From the NCBI GenBank assembly GCA_964584125.1, contig CAZOYP010000067.1:1-13931 (forward strand): DNA of 13,931 bases, in the 5' to 3' direction. The notes under the pieces are model-generated. The model did no database searches. It saw only the letters and a program-made list of their open reading frames with translations, and was not told the DNA's origin. Shown here one piece after another: positions 1-8,420 of the stretch. Position 1 is the stretch's first letter. Each line of letters opens with the position of its first letter. Source of the stretch: Nitromaritima sp964584125 (GTDB lineage Bacteria > Nitrospinota > Nitrospinia > Nitrospinales > VA-1). The translations under genes and the position numbers were made by a program.

Positions 1-49
1 CCGCCCTTTCACGGCGGCGACGGGGGTTCGAATCCCCCTGGGGACGCCA
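1..49 (+). tRNA. tRNA-Glu(UUC), 3' part only
   Basis: The window opens inside a tRNA gene. Positions 1-5 and 13-17 form the anticodon stem around a seven-base loop (6-12) with anticodon TTC at 8-10, which reads Glu codons. The T stem pairs 22-26 with 34-38 around the TTCGAAT loop. The 3' acceptor strand is 39-45, the discriminator is G46, and CCA is encoded at 47-49. The 5' acceptor strand and the D arm lie outside the window. No second copy of the tRNA 3' end was seen in the window, so there is no sign of an integrated element bounded by it here. Confidence 0.95.
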
Positions 50-245
50 CTTTTCAGTTTCAAAAAAAACCAAAGCTTTATCAAGTTTAAATTTTTAGAA
101 AGAGACAAATTCTTTCAAGACTTCTTAATTATCATCCTTATAAATAGTTTTTAAAAAGACCTCTAACAAAAATTGAGTTTGCTTTTGTATTAAACCTAAA
201 GGTTTTAAGCCCGGTGATTTTACTCAATTAAGATTGAACTTCAAA

Positions 246-1037
246 ATGGAAAATACATTTTGGCTTATATCAAAAATTTTGTGGGCCCTCATCGCCCCGG
301 AAACTTTGTTGCTATTTCTGTTAATATTGAGTTCTGGTTTGTTGTGGTCTAGATATTATCAGCAAGGGCGTGTGCTGATTAGTTCCACGATTTTATTTAT
401 TGCTATGGTTTCCGTTTTCCCTTTTTCATCTTGGATTTTGCGTCCATTAGAGGAGCGATTTCCTGTTCCTAAAAACTTACCGACCCAAGTTGACGGAATT
501 ATTGTTCTTGCGGGGGCTGAAAATATATCTGTTACAGCAGAACGTGACCAACCATCCGTTTATGACGGGGGAGAAAGGTTAACAACTTTTGCTTGGTTGG
601 CAAATATTTACCCAGATGCAGTTTTGTTATTTTCAGGAGGATCTGGAACTTTAGTTGAGCAGAAGCATAAGCCGGCCGATACAGCTCGCAAGATGTTTAA
701 TCAGATCGGTCTAGATCCTGAAAGAGTTCGGTTTGAATCCGACTCTAAAAATACAGCAGAGAATGCTTCAAAATCTTATGATTTAATTCAACCAAGATCA
801 GATCAGAATTGGATATTAGTTACTTCGGCTTTTCATATGCCGCGTTCAGTAGGGCTTTTTAGAAAAGCGGGCTGGACCGTCATTCCTTATCCAGTTGATT
901 TTAATACCACCAAGAGTTTTAATTTAACCTTTGATCTAAGAGAAATTGGAAGGTTCTCAACTGGTATACGTGAATGGTTGGGGTTAATAGTTTATAGATT
1001 AACTGGGGTTACATTAGTCCTGTTCCCGGGGCCTTAA
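246..1037 (+). CDS. DUF218 / YdcF-ElyC-like membrane protein
   Basis: A 263-residue protein with two N-terminal membrane segments (about residues 7-34 and 42-61), followed by a DUF218 domain that starts at GIIVLAG (about 85-91). Family hallmarks are the SGGSG loop (about 130-134), NTAENA (about 169-174) and VTSAFHMPRS (about 192-201). Family members include E. coli ElyC, SanA and YdcF; some affect envelope or peptidoglycan integrity, but the biochemical reaction is not settled. I chose the ATG at 246 because homologues as I remember them begin close to this point. A TTG at 234 would add four residues, and neither start has a clear ribosome binding site. The gene converges on the polysaccharide operon and is probably unrelated to it in function. 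The C-terminal LFPGP tail recalls alphaproteobacterial homologues. Confidence 0.85.
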   Translation: MENTFWLISKILWALIAPETLLLFLLILSSGLLWSRYYQQGRVLISSTILFIAMVSVFPFSSWILRPLEERFPVPKNLPTQVDGIIVLAGAENISVTAERDQPSVYDGGERLTTFAWLANIYPDAVLLFSGGSGTLVEQKHKPADTARKMFNQIGLDPERVRFESDSKNTAENASKSYDLIQPRSDQNWILVTSAFHMPRSVGLFRKAGWTVIPYPVDFNTTKSFNLTFDLREIGRFSTGIREWLGLIVYRLTGVTLVLFPGP

Positions 1038-1098
1038 ATAAGTATTATTTAAGAGCTAGCTTTTTTATTGAAAAAATACTACTTAATTTTTAAAATAT

Positions 1099-1135
1099 CA
1101 CGAAAAATACATTGTTTTTACCTTATGTTTTCGTG
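1099..1135 (-). terminator. Weak inverted repeat at the 3' end of the minus-strand operon
   Basis: CACGAAAA at 1099-1106 is the exact reverse complement of TTTTCGTG at 1128-1135, giving an 8-bp stem with a 21-base loop. The repeat spans the flippase stop codon and lies where the operon should end, facing the ydcF-like gene. On the minus strand it is followed by an AT-rich stretch but not by an uninterrupted T run. It is therefore at best a weak or atypical terminator, and it could be chance in AT-rich DNA. Confidence 0.25.
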
Positions 1136-2379
1136 TGAGTTACGATTTTGGAACTATTTATTTTAAAAATAAGTTGTGCAAAGGTTCCGAGAAAAATACC
1201 ACTAACAGATAAGAGCATGATGTAGGCAATGATCGTCGCTGTATCATGATAGGTTATTATAAGAATTATCATTAATAAAACTCCAGCGACAAGAGGAAAG
1301 AGAAACCCGTAATTAGATCTAGCTAGGCTATACGTGGCTATGACATTCGTTAGTGAAAGAATAGCCATGGATATTGAAATGATTTTTAGGAGCGATGCTG
1401 CTTCTCGATACTGATCTCCTAAAAAAAGAGATATCGAGTGTTCTGGCCAGAGATTAAAAATAATAGCAACGGCAAACGCTAAAAAGGCAGTTAGAGATAA
1501 ACTAGTCCAAAGGATATACCCATCTTTTTTCCCCAGTGCCTGTTCTTTAGCAGCAGAAGGAAAAAGAACAGTAATTAGGGCACCTGGAAGAAACAAAGCA
1601 ATTCGTCCTAAAATTGCAGCGGTAGCATAAAGACCTGCTTCTTCCGGTGAGCAATAATGCCTTACTAAGGAAATATCGATATTTCCTAATACTATAATCA
1701 TAGTCGTAGAAAGAATAACGGGTCCAGAATAGCTTGCCATAGCGCTAAATATTCGGTCAGGCAACGGTTCGGGAGAAACTTTAAGAATATCTTTCAGACT
1801 CCAAATACCAACTCCAAGCGCAAAAAAGGTTGCAATCACTGTAGCTAATAAAGCTCCATTAACTCCCCATCCTAAACCAGCTACAAAAAGTAGAGCCCCT
1901 AAAAACCTTATCAATGGGGAGCAACCTGAAATAACACCATAACGCGTAAACCGCTGCAAACCTTGAAGTATTGAAAATGGAATAGGGACTAGTAGTGAGA
2001 AGAAAACAGTGATGAGAACCAAAACTATGGGGGTTGTAATTTCTAGATGAAAAAAATTCTTTATTAGCGGTATTCCTATAATACCTAGGGTTAGGATAGA
2101 CCCAGCAAACAAAAGAATGATTTTAAAGCTTTTTATAAATAGACTTTTTACTTTCCCCATTCCGGATAGGGATAAGTTGACGATGAATCTAGAAAAAACA
2201 ATATGTAGCATCGATACAGGAGCTGAAAAAATGCTAACCATAACAAAAAGAGAATTAAAAATGCCATAATCAATAGCAGATACGGACCTTCCGACAACGA
2301 CTTGAAAAAGGTAATTAAATACGCTGGCAGAATTTAAGAAAGCTAGGATAATAATATTGTTTAGAATGAATTTACGCAT
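1123..2379 (-). CDS. Wzx-like polysaccharide flippase (MATE/PST superfamily)
   Basis: A 418-residue, almost wholly hydrophobic protein with roughly twelve predicted membrane segments and short polar loops, the size and layout of oligosaccharide flippases. The N-terminal region, with a long first helix and a GRxxSxxDYGxFN-type stretch around residues 30-43, matches the polysaccharide-biosynthesis transporter family, whose members move undecaprenyl-linked oligosaccharides across the inner membrane. The ATG (2377-2379) lies inside the end of the upstream gene, whose TAA is at 2372-2374. This 8-base overlap and the absence of a clear Shine-Dalgarno suggest translational coupling. It is the last gene of the minus-strand operon. 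The family is clear; the substrate is inferred only from the sugar genes upstream, and O-antigen, capsule or exopolysaccharide are all possible. Confidence 0.8.
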   Translation of the reverse strand: MRKFILNNIIILAFLNSASVFNYLFQVVVGRSVSAIDYGIFNSLFVMVSIFSAPVSMLHIVFSRFIVNLSLSGMGKVKSLFIKSFKIILLFAGSILTLGIIGIPLIKNFFHLEITTPIVLVLITVFFSLLVPIPFSILQGLQRFTRYGVISGCSPLIRFLGALLFVAGLGWGVNGALLATVIATFFALGVGIWSLKDILKVSPEPLPDRIFSAMASYSGPVILSTTMIIVLGNIDISLVRHYCSPEEAGLYATAAILGRIALFLPGALITVLFPSAAKEQALGKKDGYILWTSLSLTAFLAFAVAIIFNLWPEHSISLFLGDQYREAASLLKIISISMAILSLTNVIATYSLARSNYGFLFPLVAGVLLMIILIITYHDTATIIAYIMLLSVSGIFLGTFAQLIFKINSSKIVTHTKT

Positions 2380-3745
2380 TTGAAATTTTGTTTGCTAGAT
2401 CTTTATCATTTTTCGAAACAGTTGGACCGTCGATTTCCTTGAAGGGTTTAAATACTCTGCAGAAAACTGCGGTAAACAGCATTATGAATCCTACACTTGC
2501 AAATTGTTCTGCGACTCGATCTAAATCGACTATTTTGAAAACAGTTGCAATGGAGAGAAAAAATAAAAATAGGCTGGTTAATAAAGTTTCTCTTTGGTTA
2601 GAAACTTCCCCTAGAGGCCATGGTAATAAATTAGCTATTTTATAGTAATTAATTTTTGCGAAATTATAAGATGCTAAGGAAAAAATAATTGATCCTATTG
2701 TGTAAAGGTAACTTTGGTATATCCTTAGTGCTGGTAGTAACCCAAGGAAATAGACTAACGTTGCCACCAAAAGGTATAGGTGAGAATATTTTTCGACTTT
2801 GAATAATCGGAAGACGATTAACAAAATACAAAATAGTTGCCTTGAAGATCTTTTCATTTTATTTGTATACGATGCCAACACTAGAATTATAATAGCGATA
2901 GAAACAAACAGGAGCTTCCACCACATGCCTGTTTGAGTAGCCTGTGAAATTGGTTCAAGTGGGTCTTCTCTTCCCACTGTTAAGTTATTTAAACTAGGAG
3001 CAGGTACAATATTTTCTATATCCTTTTCAATCAATCTAGTAGCCGAGACATCTAAAGATGATTCAACCATTGGATACGGAACTTGGTTGTTTTTATAAAA
3101 ATTTATAGATTCGATAGGTCGCTTAAACATTACATTGTCTGCAAGACCTGGAAGGAAGATAATCATTTCTTTTAGAAATACTACTTTATTAGCCTTGTAA
3201 GCATTGCGAACAAAACCACCTATGTTGAATCGGACAGTTTTTTTTCCTTTAATATTTAGAATTTGATTTGCACTTTCAAAAAATTTATATCCATGTGCTA
3301 ATTTATAGTGTTCGACAAGTTTAAGATTTTTGGCAGTTTCAGTATGTGTTATTTGAAAATTGCAACGCAGTTTTTCCAAATAATTTTTTGTGACGTCGTC
3401 ACGAAAAACTATATCAATAAATTCGATAGACTTAAGGCTTATATGGAATCTTCTTTGGAAAACAGTATAGTCTCCGTGGTTTTTAGCGGAGGTATGATCT
3501 TGACTGAAACGCCAGCGCGTATCGAAGGGGAGGCCTAATCTCCGTTTAATTAAATATAGGATATTCTTTTTTTTAATCGAAGCGGCAAATAGATTCTCTA
3601 TTATTATAGGCGTAAGAAGTTGCTTCGGTACCACAGTGACAACTTTTTCTTCAGAGATAAGGTTTTGTGAAAACCCGACACTTGGGAAATAAATAAAAAA
3701 TAATATTAAATTAAAAAATAAATATGAATTTTTTAAAAAAAACAT
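2372..3745 (-). CDS. Unrecognised exported protein with a C-terminal membrane domain
   Basis: I do not recognise this 457-residue protein. It starts with a likely signal peptide (residues 1-27: one lysine, a Phe/Leu/Ile-rich core, then Gly-Phe-Ser-Gln). A basic, mostly soluble region follows (about 28-270), with few cysteines and no catalytic motif I can name. The C-terminal part holds five or six hydrophobic segments at about 274-293, 303-315 (short), 322-340, 343-362, 386-405 and 413-432, and a charged tail. The layout suggests a periplasmic domain anchored by a membrane bundle. It lies between the DUF2079 gene (39-base gap upstream) and the flippase, with which it overlaps by 8 bases, so a role in assembly, modification or export of the polysaccharide is plausible. 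That role is inferred from position only. No strong ribosome binding site is visible at the ATG. Confidence 0.75.
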   Translation of the reverse strand: MFFLKNSYLFFNLILFFIYFPSVGFSQNLISEEKVVTVVPKQLLTPIIIENLFAASIKKKNILYLIKRRLGLPFDTRWRFSQDHTSAKNHGDYTVFQRRFHISLKSIEFIDIVFRDDVTKNYLEKLRCNFQITHTETAKNLKLVEHYKLAHGYKFFESANQILNIKGKKTVRFNIGGFVRNAYKANKVVFLKEMIIFLPGLADNVMFKRPIESINFYKNNQVPYPMVESSLDVSATRLIEKDIENIVPAPSLNNLTVGREDPLEPISQATQTGMWWKLLFVSIAIIILVLASYTNKMKRSSRQLFCILLIVFRLFKVEKYSHLYLLVATLVYFLGLLPALRIYQSYLYTIGSIIFSLASYNFAKINYYKIANLLPWPLGEVSNQRETLLTSLFLFFLSIATVFKIVDLDRVAEQFASVGFIMLFTAVFCRVFKPFKEIDGPTVSKNDKDLANKISNA

Positions 3746-3784
3746 TTTAATCTATATGAAGTGTTTCTAGATATAAAGGTTAAG

Positions 3785-5356
3785 TTACTTTGTTTGGTTC
3801 GATCGATTTTTTAAAATTATAAAACCGTCGTTTTCATATATTGTGTCAAACTGCGCCTTTGTTTTTTCTACCAAGCTGTAGAATTTATTTGAAAATCCCT
3901 GTCGGTCTTCAAAGCATTTTCCCCTGACCCAATGGCAACCTTGGGCGACAATAAACCAAGGTTTTTTTAAGTCGAGAATCACATAGTCTGCCCATACTAA
4001 AGTGTTAATCTTTTTATCTATTTTTTTATTCTTCACAAAATTCCAAAACCCAGTCCAGCTTAATTTGCTGATATCTGTAATAGGTCCTTTTTCGGTAGCC
4101 GCGTGAGGAAAAATAAAAATATTTTTATGTTTACTAAAATTTCCAGAGTTTAATGAATTTTGTATAGATATTACAGTTTCTGGGTTTGTTGGTATATGTT
4201 TCGTTAAAGCTGATTTAATCATTTTGGGTCTTTTAGAAGGTAAATAAGCTGAATAATGGTAAAACCATGACTTTTCTATAAAAAACTTCCTGCTGATAGG
4301 AGAAGGAGCGACTAAAGTATGGCATACCAAAAGGCCACAAACCAAAGTTGGAATAAATAGATGATTTGGAAGGGCGACTTTCTCCCATATTTTTTTAGCT
4401 GTGGGTAAGCCTTCAGAAAAGGCCATGATAATTGGTGCAATCAACCCTGCTGTATAATGATTATTATATGAATAGTGCTCTGGGGTGTTCGATAATAAAG
4501 AAAAAAGAAGTATAGGAACAGCAGGCAGTAAAATAACTGGTCTCAAAAATGAAACAAACCCTAACGCCCCAAATAAATATGCAAAGTATTTAATTTTATC
4601 TTGATTCGCTAAGATTTCTAAAAAAATAAAATAAGGTTTGGTAATAATTGATTGAATCATTTCTTGTATATTGTTTCCCAACCAACCATACGATCCGCCT
4701 AGTATGGGCGTCGCGACGTTAATATAGGGAGAGCTAAAATAAGAAACAAAATATTGAGAGGCTAAAGTGAAATAAACTATTCCAAATAAAGTTAATAAAA
4801 GACCTAATAGATAATTTTTTCGAGTAGCACAAAGATACAGGCCGCAAAAAGCTGTTTGTATGGAGAAAGGTTCTTTCACAAAGGCTAAAAGTACTGCTAG
4901 GAAAAAGGCATGTAGTAACTTTCCATTTCGTTCGAAAAAAAAGAAACCAAATAAGATAGGAATCGCAATATGGTCTATATGAAAATCGAATAAAGCGTTA
5001 TACCAAAGAGGAAAATAAAATGAAAAAGCGAGAGCAGGTATTATTCCAAAGTGGCGATATAGACCGATTACAGGTAAAACTAAAACTGCCGCTTGAAGAG
5101 TTAAGATAAACGTTGCAGCCCAATCTGTAGAAAAAAAATAAAATGGGATAGCCCATAAAAGCCCAAATGGTTGAATATGGCTTAAAAATAAAGACTGCCA
5201 TTGACCAGAGGCAATCATTGAAAAGTTATTTAGAAATAATCCTAGGTCAAAAAACGTAGTATTTAAATTGTGGTATTTAAGCGAAGACATTATCGCCAGT
5301 AATATAAACAAGCAAAAGTACAAAACAATCCCTTTATTTTTTATAACTTGTGTCAT
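3785..5356 (-). CDS. DUF2079 multi-spanning membrane protein (GT-C-like)
   Basis: A 523-residue protein with many membrane segments in the first two thirds and a soluble, probably periplasmic, C-terminal part from about residue 350. The N-terminus has the pattern I associate with DUF2079: FDLG at 36-39 in the first extracytoplasmic loop, then a His (H60) before a hydrophobic stretch, and a later loop rich in Phe, Asp and His (around 122-132). DUF2079 proteins resemble the GT-C fold of lipid-linked-sugar glycosyltransferases, but I know of no proven activity. Asp37 sits where GT-C enzymes place the metal or catalytic acid. The gene starts a three-gene membrane block, 130 bases after the sugar-nucleotide genes. 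The ATG at 5354-5356 has only a weak ribosome binding site. This is the only glycosyltransferase-like candidate in the window. Confidence 0.75.
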   Translation of the reverse strand: MTQVIKNKGIVLYFCLFILLAIMSSLKYHNLNTTFFDLGLFLNNFSMIASGQWQSLFLSHIQPFGLLWAIPFYFFSTDWAATFILTLQAAVLVLPVIGLYRHFGIIPALAFSFYFPLWYNALFDFHIDHIAIPILFGFFFFERNGKLLHAFFLAVLLAFVKEPFSIQTAFCGLYLCATRKNYLLGLLLTLFGIVYFTLASQYFVSYFSSPYINVATPILGGSYGWLGNNIQEMIQSIITKPYFIFLEILANQDKIKYFAYLFGALGFVSFLRPVILLPAVPILLFSLLSNTPEHYSYNNHYTAGLIAPIIMAFSEGLPTAKKIWEKVALPNHLFIPTLVCGLLVCHTLVAPSPISRKFFIEKSWFYHYSAYLPSKRPKMIKSALTKHIPTNPETVISIQNSLNSGNFSKHKNIFIFPHAATEKGPITDISKLSWTGFWNFVKNKKIDKKINTLVWADYVILDLKKPWFIVAQGCHWVRGKCFEDRQGFSNKFYSLVEKTKAQFDTIYENDGFIILKNRSNQTK

Positions 5357-5486
5357 GAAAATGGTGTTTTGGATAGAAGGGATATAAGGCGCCGGTAATA
5401 TGGGTTGACCGAAAAAAAATTTTAGTCAAAAGAATTTATTTTGTTTAGAGATATTTTATGGCAGGAGCAATGTTACGCCCTGTAAT

Positions 5487-6425
5487 TTATATATTTCCAT
5501 ACTTGGAGTTTTTTATCATAGCGTATCCTTTCGCTAGTTCTTGTATACCAAGATCTAGAGAATAAATTGGGGAAAACCCCGTGTCTTCTATTTTTTTATT
5601 TGAAACGACATAATTCCGTTGATCAGGATCTTTGCCTATAGCAGCCTCTTGAAATATAAAACTGGGTAAATATTGTTGGATTTTTTCACAAAGTTCTTTT
5701 TTTGATAGATTGGAATCAGAAAGTCCGACGTTGTAAACTTCCCCTTTCATGTTTTCGAAGTTATCAATTGCATGTATGAATGCTCTAGTTACGTCCCTTA
5801 TATGAATAAAATTTCTTTTAAAATGGCTTTCGAATAAAATAATAAATCCATCATGGACGGCCCGATAGGTAAAGTCATTAACTAGGAGATCAATTCGCAT
5901 TCGAGGAGACATTCCAAATACAGTGGCCAGACGAAAACTTATTGAATTTTGTCGTTTCATAAGAGCCATTTCCACATTGACTTTTTCTTTCGCATAACTA
6001 GAAATTGGACGCAATTCAGATTTTTCAGTGCAGTGATTACTCTTGCCTCCCGTACCGTAAGCACTGTTTGTAGTTGGCATTAAAATGTGTTGATCGTTTT
6101 CTGCAAGGTTAAACAAGGTTAACATAGAGTCGTGGTTAATTGTTTTAGCTCCAATCGGAGTGGAATCACATAGCGGAGCACCAACAAGAGCTGCCAGGGG
6201 AATTATAATTTCTACATCTTTAAGTAGTGGCGCAACTTGGTCCTTTGTGCGGACATCTCCACGCACAACACTAAAGTTTGGGTCATGACAGACGTGTGCA
6301 AGACTGTTTTGGCCATACATGAAATTATCGAGAACGGTTACCTTGTGACCTACCTTCAAAAGCTCTGGTACCATTATTGAGCCTAGGTAGCCTGCCCCCC
6401 CCGTCACTAGAATGTTTCTTCCCAT
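5487..6425 (-). CDS. Extended SDR, NDP-sugar epimerase/dehydratase/reductase
   Basis: A 312-residue extended short-chain dehydrogenase. The Rossmann motif is TGGAGYLG (GxxGxxG at residues 9-15), and Asp33 at the end of the second strand (LDN) favours NAD over NADP. The active site shows TTNSAYG (118-124) and YAKEK (Tyr144, Lys148). A later FKRNFIHIRDV stretch is typical of the nucleotide-sugar binding half. The ATG at 6423-6425 follows AAGGA at good spacing, 24 bases after hddC. The substrate cannot be read from sequence. By position it could reduce or epimerise the keto-deoxy sugar made by the upstream genes, as ColC or YerF do in the colitose and yersiniose pathways. The Asp33 feature, however, is more usual in epimerases and dehydratases that keep their NAD. 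The family is sure; the reaction is open. Confidence 0.88.
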   Translation of the reverse strand: MGRNILVTGGAGYLGSIMVPELLKVGHKVTVLDNFMYGQNSLAHVCHDPNFSVVRGDVRTKDQVAPLLKDVEIIIPLAALVGAPLCDSTPIGAKTINHDSMLTLFNLAENDQHILMPTTNSAYGTGGKSNHCTEKSELRPISSYAKEKVNVEMALMKRQNSISFRLATVFGMSPRMRIDLLVNDFTYRAVHDGFIILFESHFKRNFIHIRDVTRAFIHAIDNFENMKGEVYNVGLSDSNLSKKELCEKIQQYLPSFIFQEAAIGKDPDQRNYVVSNKKIEDTGFSPIYSLDLGIQELAKGYAMIKNSKYGNI

Positions 6426-6449
6426 GAATGTTTCCTTCGCTAAAAAATG

Positions 6450-7160
6450 CTACATATGTTGGGATAGAATATCAGCTGCAAGATTGTAATCGTGTGGTAT
6501 TCCTATGTCTATAAACGAGTTTTTGCTTACAAATCCTGCAATGCGTTTTTTTTGAATCAATAACTGCGGTAAAAGTTCTTCTTCTAATGAAAACTTTTTA
6601 GATTTTTGTTTCTGATACTTGCTAAAGAGTTCACTTTCTATCATATAGACACCACCATTAACCATGCCGTTTTTAGATGGATCAGTTGGCGAATCGATCG
6701 AATATATCAACCCATGCTTGTCTAATAAAACACCGCTATACCTATTGTTTTGTCTGCTTTCGACTAAAGATAAAGTCATATCAGATTTACTATTTTTGTG
6801 GTATTTTAGAAGATTATCAAGGTTTATGGCAAAGAACGTATCTCCATTAAGAAGTAAAAAGGGATTTTTTGTTCTAAGCTTTTTAATAGCAAGAAGTAGA
6901 CCTCCTCCGGTTCCTAATGCTTCGTTTTCAATTGAATAATTTATATCGATATTTTTATATTTGGTTCCAAACTTTGCGCGTATTAACTCATGCTTGTATC
7001 CCACCGACAAAATAAAATGTTTAATGCCTTGAGATAGCCAATATTCGAATAGATACTTCAAAAAGGGCTTTCCCATAATTGGTGCCATTGGTTTTGGTAG
7101 ACTAGGAACGGCCGACCTTAAACGCTTGCCTAGTCCACCTGCAAGAATAATTGCTTCCAC
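6450..7160 (-). CDS. hddC: D-glycero-D-manno-heptose 1-phosphate guanylyltransferase (HddC-like)
   Basis: A 236-residue nucleotidyltransferase. It has the signature LAGGLGKRL (6-14) followed by LPKP (21-24), then ENEALGTGGG (78-87) and the metal-binding NGD (105-107). HddC transfers GMP from GTP to D-glycero-alpha-D-manno-heptose 1-phosphate to give GDP-heptose in the cytoplasm. Length and motifs fit HddC well, and an HddA-type kinase in the same operon supports the heptose assignment. MurNAc-1-phosphate or mannose-1-phosphate transferases (MurU, Mpg) are close relatives and cannot be excluded by sequence reading alone. The start is GTG (7158-7160) behind GAGAGAGGA about nine bases upstream. 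An ATG ten bases upstream is out of frame. It lies 45 bases after the ColD-like gene. Confidence 0.8.
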   Translation of the reverse strand: MEAIILAGGLGKRLRSAVPSLPKPMAPIMGKPFLKYLFEYWLSQGIKHFILSVGYKHELIRAKFGTKYKNIDINYSIENEALGTGGGLLLAIKKLRTKNPFLLLNGDTFFAINLDNLLKYHKNSKSDMTLSLVESRQNNRYSGVLLDKHGLIYSIDSPTDPSKNGMVNGGVYMIESELFSKYQKQKSKKFSLEEELLPQLLIQKKRIAGFVSKNSFIDIGIPHDYNLAADILSQHM

Positions 7161-7205
7161 TTTTTAACATCCTCTCTCTTTATAAAACTGGAAAAGGTAT
7201 TGAGT

Positions 7206-8375
7206 TTAACAAAAGGCATGATCAAGAACATCCTTAAGTTTCTCTATCTGAGGTTTTAGGTCCATAGGATAATTTCCAACAAAAAAACCACGATCGTGGA
7301 TAATATTTGCATTGATAATTTCTCCGACTGTTTCATAATCGAAGTAACGAATTACATCATGCCTAAGAAAGCAACCGCCAGTGATCACTCTAAATTCGAT
7401 CTCAGAATCTCTCAATGCCCTAATCACCTTTGATCTATTTATAGGAACATTAGGGTTGAGGATGATGGTAAAGGAAAACCAACTACTTAATCCATTTTCT
7501 TTTTGGATTATGAAGCGTTCGTCATTATTGAATAAGTCAACAAAAACTCGAGCATTTTGTCTCCTGATATCTAAAAAGGAGTCAAGTTTTTTAAGCTGCT
7601 CGACGCCTAGAGCACCACTTAGCTCTAAGGGTCTTGCATTATAGCCTGGAAGAATAAAGCGATAGGCTTCGTAAAAATCGTCATTACCTTTCTCATAAAT
7701 TGATGTGTCTGAAGGAATATCTCTAGTCCAGCCATGTGCTCTCAATGATTTAGTAAGATGATAAATTTCTGTGTCCTTAGTAACAATAACTCCACCTTCC
7801 ATTGTTGAGATATGGTGAGAAAAAAAAGTGCTGAATGTAGCAACGTCACCAAAAGTGCCACAGGGTCTTCCATTGAGTGTTGCTCCCATAGATTCGCAAT
7901 TATCTTCGAATAGATACAAGTCGTGCTTGTCACAAAAATCGCGTAGAATATTTAAGGCGCAGGGGTTACCAAGAATGCTAACAGCAAGGACCATGCGAGT
8001 TTTTGATGTGAGCGCTTCTTCAAGCTTAGACACGTCAATATTTAAAGTGTCTAGTTCTACGTCTAGGAATTTTAGCTTAAGGCCGTATTGTTGAAGTGGA
8101 TAATAGGTTGTGGCCCAAGAAATTGAAGGCACAATAACTTCATCACCGCGTTTAAGAGGATTATTTTGTTTGTAAAATAGTGCCGAAAGCCCTACAAGGT
8201 TTGCCATAGAGCCAGAGCTGACCATGAGTGTATTTTGGCCGCCTATTTTATCTGCAAATGCAGCCTCAAAATTCTTGACATTTTCACCCATAGTGAAGCG
8301 ACCTTTTTCCATTATTTTTTGGAAAATCAATGCTTCCTCTTCGCCCCATGAGTTTGAACTTAATGGATAGAACAT
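7206..8375 (-). CDS. ColD-like PLP sugar 3-dehydratase (DegT/DnrJ/EryC1/StrS fold)
   Basis: A 389-residue member of the DegT aminotransferase fold. The PLP-binding lysine is replaced by His: residues 185-195 read FSHHISTMEGG, with His188 at the lysine site. PLP-phosphate contacts are expected at SSGS (53-56), and Asp158 (EDNCES) should bind the pyridine nitrogen. His at this site defines sugar 3-dehydratases such as ColD (GDP-4-keto-6-deoxy-D-mannose 3-dehydratase), where the residue is also numbered 188 and the protein is about the same length. The cysteine cluster of the iron-sulfur E1 dehydrases of CDP-sugar pathways is absent, and the GWTRD and FILPGYNARPLE stretches look ColD-like. Expected reaction: removal of the C3 hydroxyl, with glutamate regenerating PMP and ammonia released. 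The ATG follows GAGAGGA at good spacing. The true substrate, hexose or heptose, is unproven. Confidence 0.9.
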   Translation of the reverse strand: MFYPLSSNSWGEEEALIFQKIMEKGRFTMGENVKNFEAAFADKIGGQNTLMVSSGSMANLVGLSALFYKQNNPLKRGDEVIVPSISWATTYYPLQQYGLKLKFLDVELDTLNIDVSKLEEALTSKTRMVLAVSILGNPCALNILRDFCDKHDLYLFEDNCESMGATLNGRPCGTFGDVATFSTFFSHHISTMEGGVIVTKDTEIYHLTKSLRAHGWTRDIPSDTSIYEKGNDDFYEAYRFILPGYNARPLELSGALGVEQLKKLDSFLDIRRQNARVFVDLFNNDERFIIQKENGLSSWFSFTIILNPNVPINRSKVIRALRDSEIEFRVITGGCFLRHDVIRYFDYETVGEIINANIIHDRGFFVGNYPMDLKPQIEKLKDVLDHAFC

Positions 8376-8420
8376 TGTTCCTCTCGAAATATATTAGTTA
8401 AAAATTTAATTAGGTTTTGA

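Noticed and set aside
50..245. Promoter or attachment site between tRNA-Glu and the ydcF-like gene
   Set aside because: A TATAAA-like hexamer near 139-144 lacks a good -35 box. A small hairpin (192-196 with 201-205) has no T run. No integrase and no repeat of the tRNA 3' end was seen.
1038..1075. Terminator for the ydcF-like gene: AAATAA/TTATTT pairing and AGCTAGCT before a T run
   Set aside because: The first pairing is all A-T, and the second is a palindrome with no room for a loop; neither makes a convincing intrinsic terminator.
5374..5486. Possible promoter for the DUF2079-flippase block: TTGACT on the minus strand near 5424-5429
   Set aside because: No -10-like hexamer lies at 16-18 bases; the next AT-rich hexamer is over 20 bases away. 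The short TTGAC/GTCAA inverted repeat (5405-5409 with 5425-5429) is too weak to call an operator or terminator.
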